Assembly: GCA_927911235.1 (NCBI GenBank)
Contig: CAKMOY010000046.1
Coordinates: 1 to 28,630 of the forward strand
Source: an uncultured Moraxella sp.
GTDB lineage: Bacteria; Pseudomonadota; Gammaproteobacteria; Pseudomonadales; Moraxellaceae
Reading direction: 5' to 3'
Length of the DNA: 28,630 bases
Part shown: positions 11,727 through 21,889 of the stretch, piece after piece
How positions within the stretch are numbered: the first letter of the stretch is position 1
Layout of the letters: each line of letters begins with the position of its first letter
Notes under the pieces: generated by a model
What the model was told of the DNA's origin: nothing
Seen by the model: the letters and a program-made list of their open reading frames with translations, nothing else
The model's database searches: none
Program-made: the position numbers and the translations under genes

Positions 11727-12476
11727 GTGCCAAATACCGCTTCATCATCACTTCCCAAACATATCGCCATGATTATGGACGGTAATAATCGCTATGCAAA
11801 ATCGCATGGCTTAGCGACAGGTGGCGGACATTTGGCAGGTAAAGATGCCTTAGACCCTTTGGTTGAGCATTGTGTGCGGATTGGTATTGAAGTTTTGACT
11901 GTGTTTGCGTTTTCTAGTGAAAATTGGCAACGCCCACAGTTTGAAGTGGATTTACTAATGCAGTTACTTGAGCAAACCATTCACGACCAACTGCCTAGAA
12001 TGTTTCAACATAAAATCGCCCTGCGTTTTATCGGTGATAGAAGTCAATTATCACCAAAATTGCAAACACTTATGCAAGATGCCGAAAGCAAAACCGCCCA
12101 TTTTTCACGCATGACATTGGTGATTGCGGTGAGTTATGGTGGTCAATGGGATATCGCCAATGCGACCAAACATCTATTGGCAGATGTGCAGGCAGGCAAG
12201 GTCGGCATTGATGATATCAATCAGACGATATTAGCTAACTATATTTCATTATCAGATTTGCCACCTGTGGATATGCTAGTCCGAACGGGCGGTGATTATC
12301 GGATTTCTAACTTTTTATTGTGGCAAAGTGCTTATGCAGAGCTGTTTTTTACTGAAACTTTGTGGCCAGATTTTACTCCAAATGAGCTTGATGATATGAT
12401 AGCAATTTTTATGGGACGTGAACGCCGTTTTGGCAAAACTTCTGAACAAATTTCTAATAACAAAAATATTCAATAA
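11727..12476 (+). CDS. uppS: Undecaprenyl diphosphate synthase (cis-prenyltransferase)
   Basis: Adds eight isopentenyl units to farnesyl diphosphate to make the C55 carrier precursor for peptidoglycan and surface glycans. 249 residues. Motifs: HIAMIMDGNNRYAK with the catalytic Asp18, FAFSSENWQRP, SYGGQWDIANA, and the C-terminal MLVRTGGDYRISNFLLWQSA followed by YAELFFTETLWPDFT. NNRYA replaces the E. coli GNGRWA, as expected for this group. The start is GTG at 11727 (MPNTASSSLPKH), with a weak GAG 7 bases ahead. An internal ATG at IAMIMDG would remove part of the active-site strand. It precedes cdsA by 18 bases, so the two are probably co-transcribed. Confidence 0.96.
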   Translation: MPNTASSSLPKHIAMIMDGNNRYAKSHGLATGGGHLAGKDALDPLVEHCVRIGIEVLTVFAFSSENWQRPQFEVDLLMQLLEQTIHDQLPRMFQHKIALRFIGDRSQLSPKLQTLMQDAESKTAHFSRMTLVIAVSYGGQWDIANATKHLLADVQAGKVGIDDINQTILANYISLSDLPPVDMLVRTGGDYRISNFLLWQSAYAELFFTETLWPDFTPNELDDMIAIFMGRERRFGKTSEQISNNKNIQ

Positions 12477-12494
12477 CAATAAAAGGATTGAACC

Positions 12495-13381
12495 ATGTGG
12501 GAACGTATCCGCACAGCGATTGTGCTGTTAATTATCGTGGGAACTGCCATGTTTGCCACTCGCACAATCACTTTAATCATTCCTTTATTTTTAATCATTA
12601 CCGCCGTTTCTGCTTATGAATGGGCAAAAATGCTACCGCCTTTATTTAAAAATCCGCATGAATTTTTGGATACAGACAAGCCCTTGCACCAGCCGATTAA
12701 AGAAGTGAATAGAAAACATCAATTTTTGTACTCAGCTTTGGTGTTAAAATTCGTTTTAATCAGTTTGTGGTTGCCAAAAACTTGGGCAATTTGGTGGGGA
12801 ATTTCGGCAATTTTATGGGTGTGTGCGATTTTTTGGGTAAAAAATTTCCCGCATAAAACCGAACAATGGTACGGAAAACGCCTAATCGGTATTGGTGTTA
12901 CCATGATAGTCGCCTGTATTACCGCCATGTTCTTTTTGTGGCGATTGTCGCCTTGGTGGTTGTTGTATGTGTTTGTGTTGGTGTGGTGTGCTGATAGCGG
13001 TGCGTACTTTGTTGGGCGAAAACTTGGCAAACGTAAAATGTCGCCCCATGTTTCCCCAAATAAAAGCGTAGAAGGCTTATACGGTGGACTTGCGACTGGG
13101 TGCTTGGTGGTGCTGGGTGTGAGTTTTGGTTTATTAAAAAATTGGTCTAGTCTTGCGATTGTACTGTTTTTGGGTTTGTCTTTGCTGACAATTGTGATAT
13201 CGGTGTTTGGTGATTTGTTTGAGTCTATGATGAAACGCCATGCAGGGATTAAGGATTCTGGGCGAATTTTACCGGGGCATGGCGGTGTGCTTGACCGTAT
13301 TGATTCGCAGTTGTCTGCTATGCCGATTTTGCGTTAGGGTTTTGGGCTTTGCAATATTTTGGTGTGGTTCATGTCGCTTGA
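12495..13381 (+). CDS. cdsA: Phosphatidate cytidylyltransferase CdsA, frameshifted near the C-terminus
   Basis: Makes CDP-diacylglycerol from phosphatidic acid and CTP at the inner membrane, the branch point for all phospholipids. The start is ATG at 12495 with Shine-Dalgarno AAAGGA. Multiple hydrophobic segments are followed by the CDP-alcohol signature FESMMKRHAGIKDSGRILPG plus HGGVLDRIDS. As read, the frame stops at 13335-13337 right after LSAMPILR, losing the last membrane helix. Adding one T to the T4 run at 13327-13330 restores SAMPIFALGFWALQYFGVV and ends at TGA 13379-13381, giving 295 residues, the family's normal size and ending. The predicted short form is therefore probably a base-count error. 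dxr, the usual next gene, is absent. Confidence 0.93.
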
Positions 13382-13497
13382 TTTTTGATTGTCATTAATG
13401 ATAGTTTCGTTCATTTGTCTGTCTCTATTAATTTCACTTTAATTCTATTACAAAACCCCCATATTTATACCAAATTTTTCACAAAAAAGACAACAAA

Positions 13498-15623
13498 ATG
13501 CGACTACCCGAAACTTCCCGTGCCGAAAGAGAATTAAACCAACTAGCCCGCCAACTGCAAAACGAAGCTGAACTTACAGGCGTAAACGCAAGTGGTACGC
13601 AAATCTCAAGCCGTGCCTTTGAAATGGTTACAGAATTTGAGCCAAGTGGCGACCAACCGCAAGCCATTGCCAAACTCACAGACGGCATAGAAAAAGGCTA
13701 TCATGACCAACTTTTGCTCGGTGTTACAGGCTCTGGCAAAACCTACACCATGGCAAAAGTCATCGCCCAAAGTGGTCGCCCTGCCGTCATTATGGCACAT
13801 AACAAAACCCTTGCTGCTCAGTTATATGGCGAGTTTAAGGCGTTTTTTCCGCACAATGCGGTGGAATATTTTGTCAGTTATTATGACTATTATCAGCCAG
13901 AAGCCTACGTTCCTGCGTCCGATACTTTTATTGAAAAAGATAGTGCCATTAATGACCACATTGACCAAATGCGACTGTCCGCCACTCGAGCGTTACTTGA
14001 GCGTAGAGATGCGATTATTGTCGCTTCGGTGTCGGCAATTTATGGTTTGGGCGACCCAGAAAGCTATTTAAAAATGCTATTGCATATTGTCGTGGGCGAT
14101 GTCGTGGATAGAACGGCGATGATAAAACGCTTGGTGGAATTGCAATATGAACGCAATGAGCTTGACTTTGGGCGTGGTACATACCGTTTGCGTGGCGAAG
14201 TGCTAGACATTTACCCTGCCGAATCCGAACAATTGGCGGTTCGCATTAGTATGTTTGATGATGAAGTGGAAAAAATCACTTGGTTTGACCCTTTGACAGG
14301 CAAAAACGTCAAATCCGTGCCACGCATTACCATTTATCCAAAATCGCATTACGTTACGCCACGAGAAAAACTAGAGCAAGCAAGCGTTACCATTAAAGAA
14401 GAACTTGCCGAACGCTTAGAATTTTTTCGCCAAAATGACAAATTATTAGAAGCCCAACGTATCAAAGAACGCACGCAATACGACCTAGAGATGATTCAAC
14501 AGTTAGGCTATTGTAATGGCATTGAGAATTATTCTCGGCATTTATCGGGTCGTCCAAGTGGCGAAGCACCACCAACATTATTTGACTATATTCCGCCTGA
14601 TGCCTTGCTATTTATTGACGAAAGCCACGTTACCGTACCACAAATCGGTGCGATGTATAAAGGCGATAGAAGCCGTAAAGAAACGCTTGTGCATTACGGA
14701 TTTCGCTTGCCGTCTGCGATGGATAATCGTCCCATGAAGTTTGAAGAATGGGAACGCATTGCCCCAAGCACCATTTATGTATCGGCAACGCCTGCCCAAT
14801 ACGAGCTTGAAAAAAGCGAGCAAGTCGTAGAACAAGTCGTGCGTCCGACAGGGTTGGTAGACCCAATTTTGGAAATTCGCCCTGTTTTAGCCCAAGTTGA
14901 TGATGTATTAAGCGAAATTAACAAATGCAAAGAACTTGACGAACGTGTGCTAATTACCACGCTTACCAAACGCATGGCGGAAGATTTAACCAGTTATCTC
15001 AAAGAATATAACGTCAAAGTCGCCTATCTGCATTCGGACATTGACACGGTGGAGCGAATGAAAATCATTCACGAATTACGCACAGGTGTGCATGATGTGC
15101 TAGTTGGCATTAATTTGCTCCGTGAAGGCTTGGATATGCCTGAAGTGTCGCTTGTGGCGATTTTTGATGCGGATAAAGAAGGCTTTTTACGCTCGGAACG
15201 CTCGCTTATTCAGACGATTGGGCGTGCCGCTCGTCATGTCAATGGCAAGGCGATTTTGTACGCTGATAGCATTACGCCAAGTATGCAAAAGGCGATTGAC
15301 GAAACCGAACGGCGTAGGGCAAAACAAATCGCCTTTAACCAAGAACACAACATCACGCCAACATCGGCAAAACGGGCGATTACCGATAAGATAGATACAG
15401 GCGAAACCGAACGTTTAAATGACGTGCAAAATCTAATTCCAGATGGTAAAAATGAAGCCCTAGCCGATGTGGATATACAGATTTGCGTTCGCCAGATTTA
15501 TTGGCAAAACATATCAGTCAGTTACAAAAGCAAATGCAAAATCTGTCAAAAGAGTTAAAGTTTGAAGAAGCAATGAAAATCCGTGATAAAATCGCTGTGT
15601 TAAAAGAGTTTGTGATACAATGA
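13498..15623 (+). CDS. uvrB: Excinuclease ABC subunit UvrB, frameshifted near the C-terminus
   Basis: Damage-verifying helicase-like subunit of nucleotide excision repair, working with UvrA and UvrC. Motifs: Walker [11 protein letters not shown] (Lys81), the DNA-clamping beta-hairpin [14 protein letters not shown], the DESH Walker B box (about residue 375), [20 protein letters not shown] and QTIGRAARH. The frame breaks near 15473-15479; one added base gives [16 protein letters not shown] and restores the UvrC-interacting UVR motif ([20 protein letters not shown]), ending at TGA 15621. Restored length is 708. About 42 residues precede the usual UvrB start region. An alternative ATG at 13624 ([12 protein letters not shown]) would give the standard length. 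The IS remnant begins four bases after the stop. Confidence 0.95.
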
Positions 15624-15627
15624 TTTT

Positions 15628-15645
15628 GGGGCTGTACTAGATTAG
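15628..15645 (+). repeat. Left terminal inverted repeat of the IS remnant
   Basis: Eighteen bases, GGGGCTGTACTAGATTAG, exactly complementary to 15855-15872. The identity ends at the next base on both sides. Confidence 0.9.
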
Positions 15646-15708
15646 AGTTAAATTTCACACCATTTTCTCAATATTTTAAGTTGATTAGATGGTGTCCCAT
15701 AATTAAAC

Positions 15709-15833
15709 CTAAACCTTGCCATTACGTTTTAAAAGACCAAAGTCAGCTGCTGCTCAAACAGTTACTTCTAGTACAAAAAATTCAAGTAGTTTTTTCTGTA
15801 CTTTTTACTTAATTTACAATGTGTTAGCTTCAT
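15709..15833 (-). pseudogene. N-terminal remnant of an IS1016-like transposase
   Basis: Read from ATG at 15833 it gives MKLTHCKLSKKYRKNYLNFF if one T is added to the T6 run. It continues VLEVTV-stop-AAADFGLLKRNGKV and ends at a stop at 15709-15711. From memory, IS1016 transposases begin MKITHCKLKK and continue FFVLEVTARSAADLLG, so the resemblance runs over about 35 residues. The in-frame TGA stands where the family has Arg or a small polar residue. The catalytic domain is absent. It cannot make a transposase. Confidence 0.75.
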
Positions 15834-15841
15834 ATTTTTAG

Positions 15842-15847
15842 TATAAT
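15842..15847 (+). promoter_or_regulatory. Possible outward promoter at the right end of the IS remnant
   Basis: A perfect TATAAT (in TTTAGTATAATATG) lies inside the element about 88 bases before adhC and points outward. The best -35 (TTTACA at 15813-15818) is 23 bases away, too far, so this is only a candidate. Confidence 0.25.
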
Positions 15848-15854
15848 ATGATAG

Positions 15855-15872
15855 CTAATCTAGTACAGCCCC
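15855..15872 (-). repeat. Right terminal inverted repeat of the IS remnant
   Basis: Exact complement of 15628-15645. The transposase remnant reads inward from this end. Confidence 0.9.
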
Positions 15873-15919
15873 AAATTTTATCACGTTACAAGCATTATTT
15901 TTAACAACTTTATTTTTAA

Positions 15920-17095
<1,176 letters not shown>

Positions 17096-17112
17096 TTTAA
17101 AGGGAGAAAAAA

Positions 17113-17952
17113 ATGCAACGTATCGAATCGCACCAAAGTTTTGCTGGTCGCCAAGAAGTATGGCAACATGACAGCACCACAACCCACACGCCAATGAAAT
17201 TTGGCGTATATTTACCACCTAAAGCCATTGTAGGCGAAGCATGTCCTGTATTGTATTGGCTATCGGGCTTGACGTGTAACGAGCAAAATTTTATCACCAA
17301 ATCAGGATTTCAGCAGTTTGCCAGTCAGTACAATATCATTGTGGTGTCGCCTGATACCAGTCCACGTGGAGAAAATGTGGCAAATGACAGTGCTTATGAT
17401 TTGGGACAAGGAGCAGGATTTTATGTCAATGCGACCCAAGAGCCTTGGGCAACGCATTTTCAAATGTATGACTATATTGTTGATGAATTACCCGATTTAA
17501 TTGAGAAAAAATTCCCTACCAATGATAAACGTAGCATTTTTGGGCATAGCATGGGCGGGCATGGGGCTTTATTGGTTGGGCTAAGAAATGTTGATAGATA
17601 CACTAGCATTTCCGCCTTTTCGCCGATTGTTGCTCCTTCTCAAGTACCTTGGGGGCAAAAAGCTTTTAGTGCATATTTAGGTGAAGATAAAAGACTTTGG
17701 GCAAATTATGATAGTCTTGAGTGGATCAAACAATCGGCTAAACGAAAGCATTTGCCAATTTTAATTGACCAAGGCAAGGCAGATGAATTTTTGATGGAAC
17801 AGCTAAAACCTCAATTGTTTGAAGAATCTGCTAAATTAGTGAATTACCCCATCACTTTAAGGCTACATGAAGGCTACGACCATAGTTATTATTTTATTGC
17901 AAGCTTTATCAAAGACCATTTTGAACATCATGCCAAGGCTTTGAAGAATTAA
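17113..17952 (+). CDS. fghA: S-formylglutathione hydrolase
   Basis: Serine hydrolase that splits S-formylglutathione into formate and glutathione, completing formaldehyde detoxification begun by the upstream dehydrogenase. 279 residues, esterase-D family, cytosolic. The nucleophile Ser146 lies in FGHSMGGHGAL. The likely acid and base are Asp224 in DQGKADEFL and His257 in GYDHSYYF. YWLSGLTCNEQNFITKSG near the N-terminus is characteristic. The Shine-Dalgarno AAGGGAG precedes ATG, and the short 17-base spacing shows an operon with adhC. A terminator-like hairpin follows. Intact. Confidence 0.97.
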   Translation: MQRIESHQSFAGRQEVWQHDSTTTHTPMKFGVYLPPKAIVGEACPVLYWLSGLTCNEQNFITKSGFQQFASQYNIIVVSPDTSPRGENVANDSAYDLGQGAGFYVNATQEPWATHFQMYDYIVDELPDLIEKKFPTNDKRSIFGHSMGGHGALLVGLRNVDRYTSISAFSPIVAPSQVPWGQKAFSAYLGEDKRLWANYDSLEWIKQSAKRKHLPILIDQGKADEFLMEQLKPQLFEESAKLVNYPITLRLHEGYDHSYYFIASFIKDHFEHHAKALKN

Positions 17953-17991
17953 ACAGATAGACAATACTTGATGAAAATAGTGTCAGTTTTT

Positions 17992-18015
17992 AAAATTTCC
18001 ATTTGGAGATTTTTT
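17992..18015 (+). terminator. Probable terminator after fghA
   Basis: AAAATTTCC, loop ATTT, GGAGATTTT and further T. Nine pairs with one G-T pair; AT-rich and so only moderately stable. About 40 bases after the fghA stop. Confidence 0.5.
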
Positions 18016-18076
18016 ACTATCACTAAAATTTCTGTATGATGTTATTGTTTGTAAAATTTTGGCAAATCATTTCATT

Positions 18077-18251
18077 TTAGATTGTATTAAATTGTCTTAT
18101 ATAAGATTGCATAAATTGGCTAATGACTTCATTAATGCTTAAACGTTGGCTTTGACAAACTTTGGTAAAATCTTCTACCAAATGTTTATCGGTTTCAATC
18201 GTTAAGGCTTTTTCATCACCCTTTTTTGAATGTCATACTAACGATTGCCAT
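18077..18251 (-). CDS. Small ribbon-helix-helix protein, antitoxin- or CopG-like, frameshifted
   Basis: With one T removed from the T6 run at 18222-18227, a 57-residue protein reads from ATG at 18251: MAIVSMTFKKGDEKALTIET, then DKHLVEDFTKVCQSQRLSIN, then EVISQFMQSYIRQFNTI. The order (beta strand LTIETD, helix LVEDFTKVCQSQ, turn, helix SINEVISQFMQSYI) is the ribbon-helix-helix DNA-binding fold of CopG/Arc proteins and of many antitoxins. As read, the first half and second half are in different frames. It lies 33 bases after parC, on the same strand. No toxin-like frame sits on either side, so it may be an orphan antitoxin or a small regulator. The fold is inferred from pattern only. Confidence 0.6.
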
Positions 18252-18284
18252 AACGAATATACTCAAACTCCAATTTTGTTTCCA

Positions 18285-20512
18285 CTAAATTTTCTCCACC
18301 CCACTCACTTTCTGAAACCCTTTCGGCAACAGCCCCCCACGTCGCCCACGATTACCCATAAAGTTTTTCACATCATCAGCTTTGAGCGTAATCGTGCGTT
18401 TACCAGCCATAACCGCCAAATTATCACCATCTTTTAACGTGGTAATCGCCACCACCGTTTCATCATTTTTCAAATCAATCAGCTTATTGCCTTTACCTTT
18501 TTTCATCATTGGCAAGTCAGCAAGCGGATACACAAGCAAATACCCAGATGAATTCACCACCGCCACGAGCGTATCATTTTCAGCGATTTGGTGCGTTATT
18601 AATTCAGCTTTTTCGTCAAAATTAATGATATTTTTGCCTGCTTTTTGGTTGGTTTCCAATTCGCCAATTTGATTGACAAAACCATAACCTTGAGAACTTG
18701 CCAAAATAATTTTGCCGTCATCAGCCCCCATAATTGCTTTGACAAAACTTGCCCCACTTGGCGGTTTTAGCAGGCTTGTCAAAGGCTCACCCTGTCCACG
18801 AGCGGACGGCAAGCCATGCACATCAAGGCGGTAGCTACGTCCTGTGCTGTCTAGCAGATAGACTTTTTCGTTGGATTTGCCCTGTGCGTGGGTGAGATAA
18901 TTGTCGCCCGAGCGGTAGCTCATAGTCGTTGGGTCTATGTCATGCCCTTTTGCCGATCGGATAAAGCCAGCTTGCGATACGACAACCGTTACCGCTTCGC
19001 TTGGGGTCAAGTCGCTTTCGGTAATGGCAACGGCTTGCTCACGTTCCACGATTGGCGATTGGCGTTTGTCGCCATGCTCTTTCATGTCAGCGCTCAATTC
19101 TTCAATCATCAGATTGGTTAATTGTTCAGGATTGTTTAATAATTTTCAATTTTTTCTTTTTCTTGTTGCAATTCATCACGTTCGGCATTGAGCTCAATTT
19201 CTTCTAATTTTGCCAATTGACGCAAACGAATGTCCAAAATCGCATTGGCTTGAATGTCGGTCAAAGCGTAACGGCTCATCAGCTCGTGTTTTGGGTCGTC
19301 TTCTTCACGAATAATGCGAATGACTTCGTCAATGTGCAAATACGCCACAAGCAAACCTGCGATAATATGCAGTCTGTCGTTGATTTTGTTTAAACGAAAT
19401 TTAAACGGCGAATGACCGTATCTCGGCGAACCGATAGCCATTCGGTCAAAATAGTTTTTAGCGGTTTGACTTGCGGTTTGCCATTTGTGCCTATCATGTT
19501 CAGATTAACACGAAAACTGGTTTCAAGGTCGGTGGTGGCAAATAAATGGCTCATCACCTTGTCAATGTCCACACGGTTAGAACGCAGTTCTAGCACGATA
19601 CGGCAAGGGTTTTCGTGGTCGGATTCATCATGAATATCCACCACCCAAGGCAATTTTTTGTTAATGATAAGCTGGGCGATTTGTTCAATGACTTTTTTAC
19701 CAGACGTTTGATAAGGCAAGGCATTGATAATAACTAGATTTTTTTCTTTTTCATCAACATAATAAGTCGCTCGCATTTTGTAACTACCACGCCCTGTGCT
19801 GTACATGGCGTACAAATCTTCGCTTGTAGAGATGATTTCAGCATTGGTTGGCAAGTCTGGAGCAGGAATGTATTTTAATAATTGCTTATTAGACATTTCA
19901 GGATTTTTTAACAAAGCGATACAGCCTTTTACCACTTCGTTGAGATTGTGCGGTGGGATGTCGGTCGCCATACCCACAGCAATGCCTGTCGTACCGTTTA
20001 ACAAAATATTGGGCAAACGTGCAGGCAAGGTTACAGGCTCGCTTAATGTACCGTCAAAATTGTCTTGCCAATCCACCGTACCTTGTCCAAGTTCGGCTAA
20101 TAAAGAATTGGCATAATTTGACAATTTGGCTTCGGTGTAACGCATGGCGGCGAACGATTTTGGGTCGTCTGGCGAACCAAAGTTGCCTTGACCGCTAATT
20201 AATGGATAACGGTAGCTAAATGGCTGGCTCATCAGCACCATCGCTTCGTAACAGGCACTGTCGCCATGCGGGTGGTATTTACCGATAACATCGCCGATAG
20301 TACGGGCGGATTTTTTTTGGTTTGGCGGTGTTTTTTAAGCCCAATTCGCTCATGGCATAGACGATACGGCGTTGCACAGGCTTTAAGCCGTCCGCAACGT
20401 GGGGCAAGGCTCTGTCCATGATGACGTACATGGCATAATTTAGGTAGGCGTTTTCGGTAAATTCGGCAATAGAGCGAGTTTGTAAATCGTGGTTTTTTGA
20501 AGTTTCTGTCAT
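18285..20512 (-). CDS. parC: DNA topoisomerase IV subunit A (ParC), three frameshifts
   Basis: With ParE it unlinks daughter chromosomes and is a target of fluoroquinolones. Four frame segments follow in order. They join by removing one A from the A8 run (20311-20318), adding one base at 19400-19402 ([16 protein letters not shown]) and one near 19138-19142 ([16 protein letters not shown]). Restored length is 742, close to E. coli Par[21 protein letters not shown] marks the start. The quinolone region reads [13 protein letters not shown] after correction, with Ser and Glu at the E. coli Ser80 and Glu84 positions (wild type). The catalytic Tyr is in [11 protein letters not shown]. The C-terminal beta-pinwheel follows. 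No Shine-Dalgarno is visible, and a TATAAA abuts the ATG, so the exact start is less sure. Confidence 0.95.
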
Positions 20513-20525
20513 ATTTTATACTTTT

Positions 20526-20567
20526 AAAAAAACAAAAGCACAAGAAATTCAATCACTTATGCTTTTG
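20526..20567 (-). terminator. Rho-independent terminator after recA
   Basis: On the minus strand CAAAAGCATAAG, an 11-base loop, CTTGTGCTTTTG, then T7. Twelve pairs with one T-G wobble. It lies between recA (stop 20611) and parC (start 20512), so parC should have its own promoter. A second small inverted repeat, TGTATCATTTGATACA at 20590-20605, precedes it. Confidence 0.8.
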
Positions 20568-20610
20568 GTATGTATTACATTTGTCATCATGTATCATTTG
20601 ATACACAGAA

Positions 20611-21668
20611 TTACTCTTCCACTTCTTCTGGCATTTCTTCGTGGCTGTCGTCATCATGATGAACAGGTAAATCATCTAAGTTGCCCAATTTGGCTTCTCG
20701 TACTTTGGCTTCAAGCTCTTGGGCGATTTGTGGATTTTCGTCCAAAAAGGTAATCGCCTTGATACGACCTTGTCCGATTTGCTATCGTTGTAGCTGTACC
20801 ACGCACCTGATTTTTTGACAAAGTTCAAATCTACTGCAAAATCAAGCACTTCACCCAAAAAGTTACTGCCTTGGCCGTATAAAATATCAAATTTGGTTTC
20901 TTTAAATGGTGGTGCAAGTTTGTTTTTGATGACTTTGACTTTGGTTTCGTTACCGATGATATTATCGCCATCTTTTACCGAACCAATTCGGCGAATGTCA
21001 ATCCGCACCGACGCATAAAATTTTAACGCATTACCGCCTGTGGTGGTCTCTGGACTACCAAAAGTTACGCCAATTTTCATACGCAACTGGTTAATAAACA
21101 CCACCATGCAGTTTGAGCGTTTGGCGTTACCTGTGATTTTACGCAAGGCTTGGCTCATCAGACGAGCGTGTAGACCCATGTGGCTGTCGCCCATTTCGCC
21201 TTCAATTTCGGCTTTTGGGGTCAGTGCCGCCACCGAGTCCACCACAATCATGTCCACCGCACCCGAACGCACCAGCATATCAGCGATTTCAAGGGCTTGT
21301 TCACCGTTATCTGGCTGTGTTACCAAAAGATTGTCTACATCTACGCCCAATTTTTTGGCATATACAGGGTCAAGGGCGTGTTCTGCGTCAATGAACGCAC
21401 ACGTACCGCCTTGTTTTTGGCATTGGGCGATGGTCTGTAGCGTTAAGGTAGTTTTACCAGAGCTTTCAGGTCCATAAATCTCTACGATACGCCCTTTTGG
21501 TAAACCACCAATCCCCAATGCAATGTCTATCCCTAGCGAGCCTGTTGGTATCACGTCTACCAATTGGCGAGCGGATTCATCACCAAGACGCATGATGGTG
21601 TTTTTGCCATAGGCTTTTTCAATTTGGGCTAGTGCTGCGGTGAGGGCTTTTTCTTTATCTTCATTCAT
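20611..21668 (-). CDS. recA: Recombinase RecA, frameshifted
   Basis: ATP-dependent strand-exchange protein for homologous recombination, and co-protease where the SOS response exists. Walker [10 protein letters not shown] (from residue 66), [28 protein letters not shown] and the DNA-binding loop region [20 protein letters not shown] are all intact. The frame breaks at residue about 296: restoring one A in the AAA run opposite 20778-20780 gives [20 protein letters not shown], and the acidic tail ends [12 protein letters not shown] at TAA 20611. Restored length is 352, normal. Shine-Dalgarno AAAGGA precedes the ATG. I saw no E. coli-type LexA box upstream, in keeping with the lack of LexA in Moraxellaceae. 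Confidence 0.97.
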
Positions 21669-21725
21669 AATGAATTTCCTTTACAATTATAATCAATTAA
21701 ATTAAAAATCATACTTTGCATTTTT

Positions 21726-21748
21726 GGGCGTATGCAATACTCCCCTAC
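21726..21748. repeat. REP-like palindrome, copy 2, upstream of recA
   Basis: The complement begins GTAGGGGAGTATTGCATACG and ends CCC. It differs from the copy at 27960 at only two of 23 positions, in the opposite orientation. It lies about 58-80 bases upstream of the recA start, in the region expected to hold its promoter. Confidence 0.65.
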
Positions 21749-21851
21749 AAATTGTCCGATTTTTGATATTAATTAAAAATTTGAATTATTGAATTTTTTA
21801 ACTTGATGTGCCTATGATAGCAAATTTTGGCAGAAAAAAAGGGGGAATCGT

Positions 21852-21880
21852 AACAATACGACATATGATGACGTATTGTT
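21852..21880 (-). terminator. Hairpin downstream of the rph unit
   Basis: A perfect nine-pair inverted repeat, AACAATACG and CGTATTGTT, with an 11-base loop, starts 10 bases after the stop of the membrane protein gene. On the minus strand CCCCCTTTTTTT follows about 8 bases later. It probably ends the rph-membrane protein transcript before recA, though the T-run is displaced from the stem. The rest of 21669-21889 is AT-rich, with REP copy 2. Confidence 0.5.
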
Positions 21881-21889
21881 CTTGAATTT

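Larger units (their letters stand above)
15628..15872. mobile_element. Remnant of an IS1016-like (IS1595 family) insertion sequence, 245 bp
   Basis: The element is bounded by perfect 18-bp inverted repeats, GGGGCTGTACTAGATTAG at 15628-15645 and its complement at 15855-15872. On the minus strand, from 15833, it encodes the first 41 codons of a decayed transposase resembling the start of IS1016 transposases. Everything after that, several hundred bases in an intact copy, is gone, so this is an internally deleted, non-autonomous element of MITE size. The flanks (ATGATTTT and AAATTTTA) do not form a clear 8-bp target duplication. It sits between uvrB (stop four bases away) and adhC. The perfect ends could fold into a stem. 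This is the only notable content of 15624-15934. Confidence 0.85.

Noticed and set aside
15620..15880. Target-site duplication of the IS remnant.
   Set aside because: Flanking octamers ATGATTTT and AAATTTTA do not match in register; shared T-runs are expected in this AT-rich DNA.
18237..18290. Short frame reading LEFEYIRYGNR upstream of the RHH gene, considered as a toxin partner.
   Set aside because: It is about 15 codons, overlaps the RHH start in another frame and matches no toxin pattern.
20515..20543. TTGTGC, 17 bases, TATAAA ending two bases before the parC ATG on the minus strand, suggesting a leaderless parC mRNA.
   Set aside because: The transcript start would fall inside codon 2, and the boxes overlap the recA terminator stem. 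AT-rich chance match is likely.
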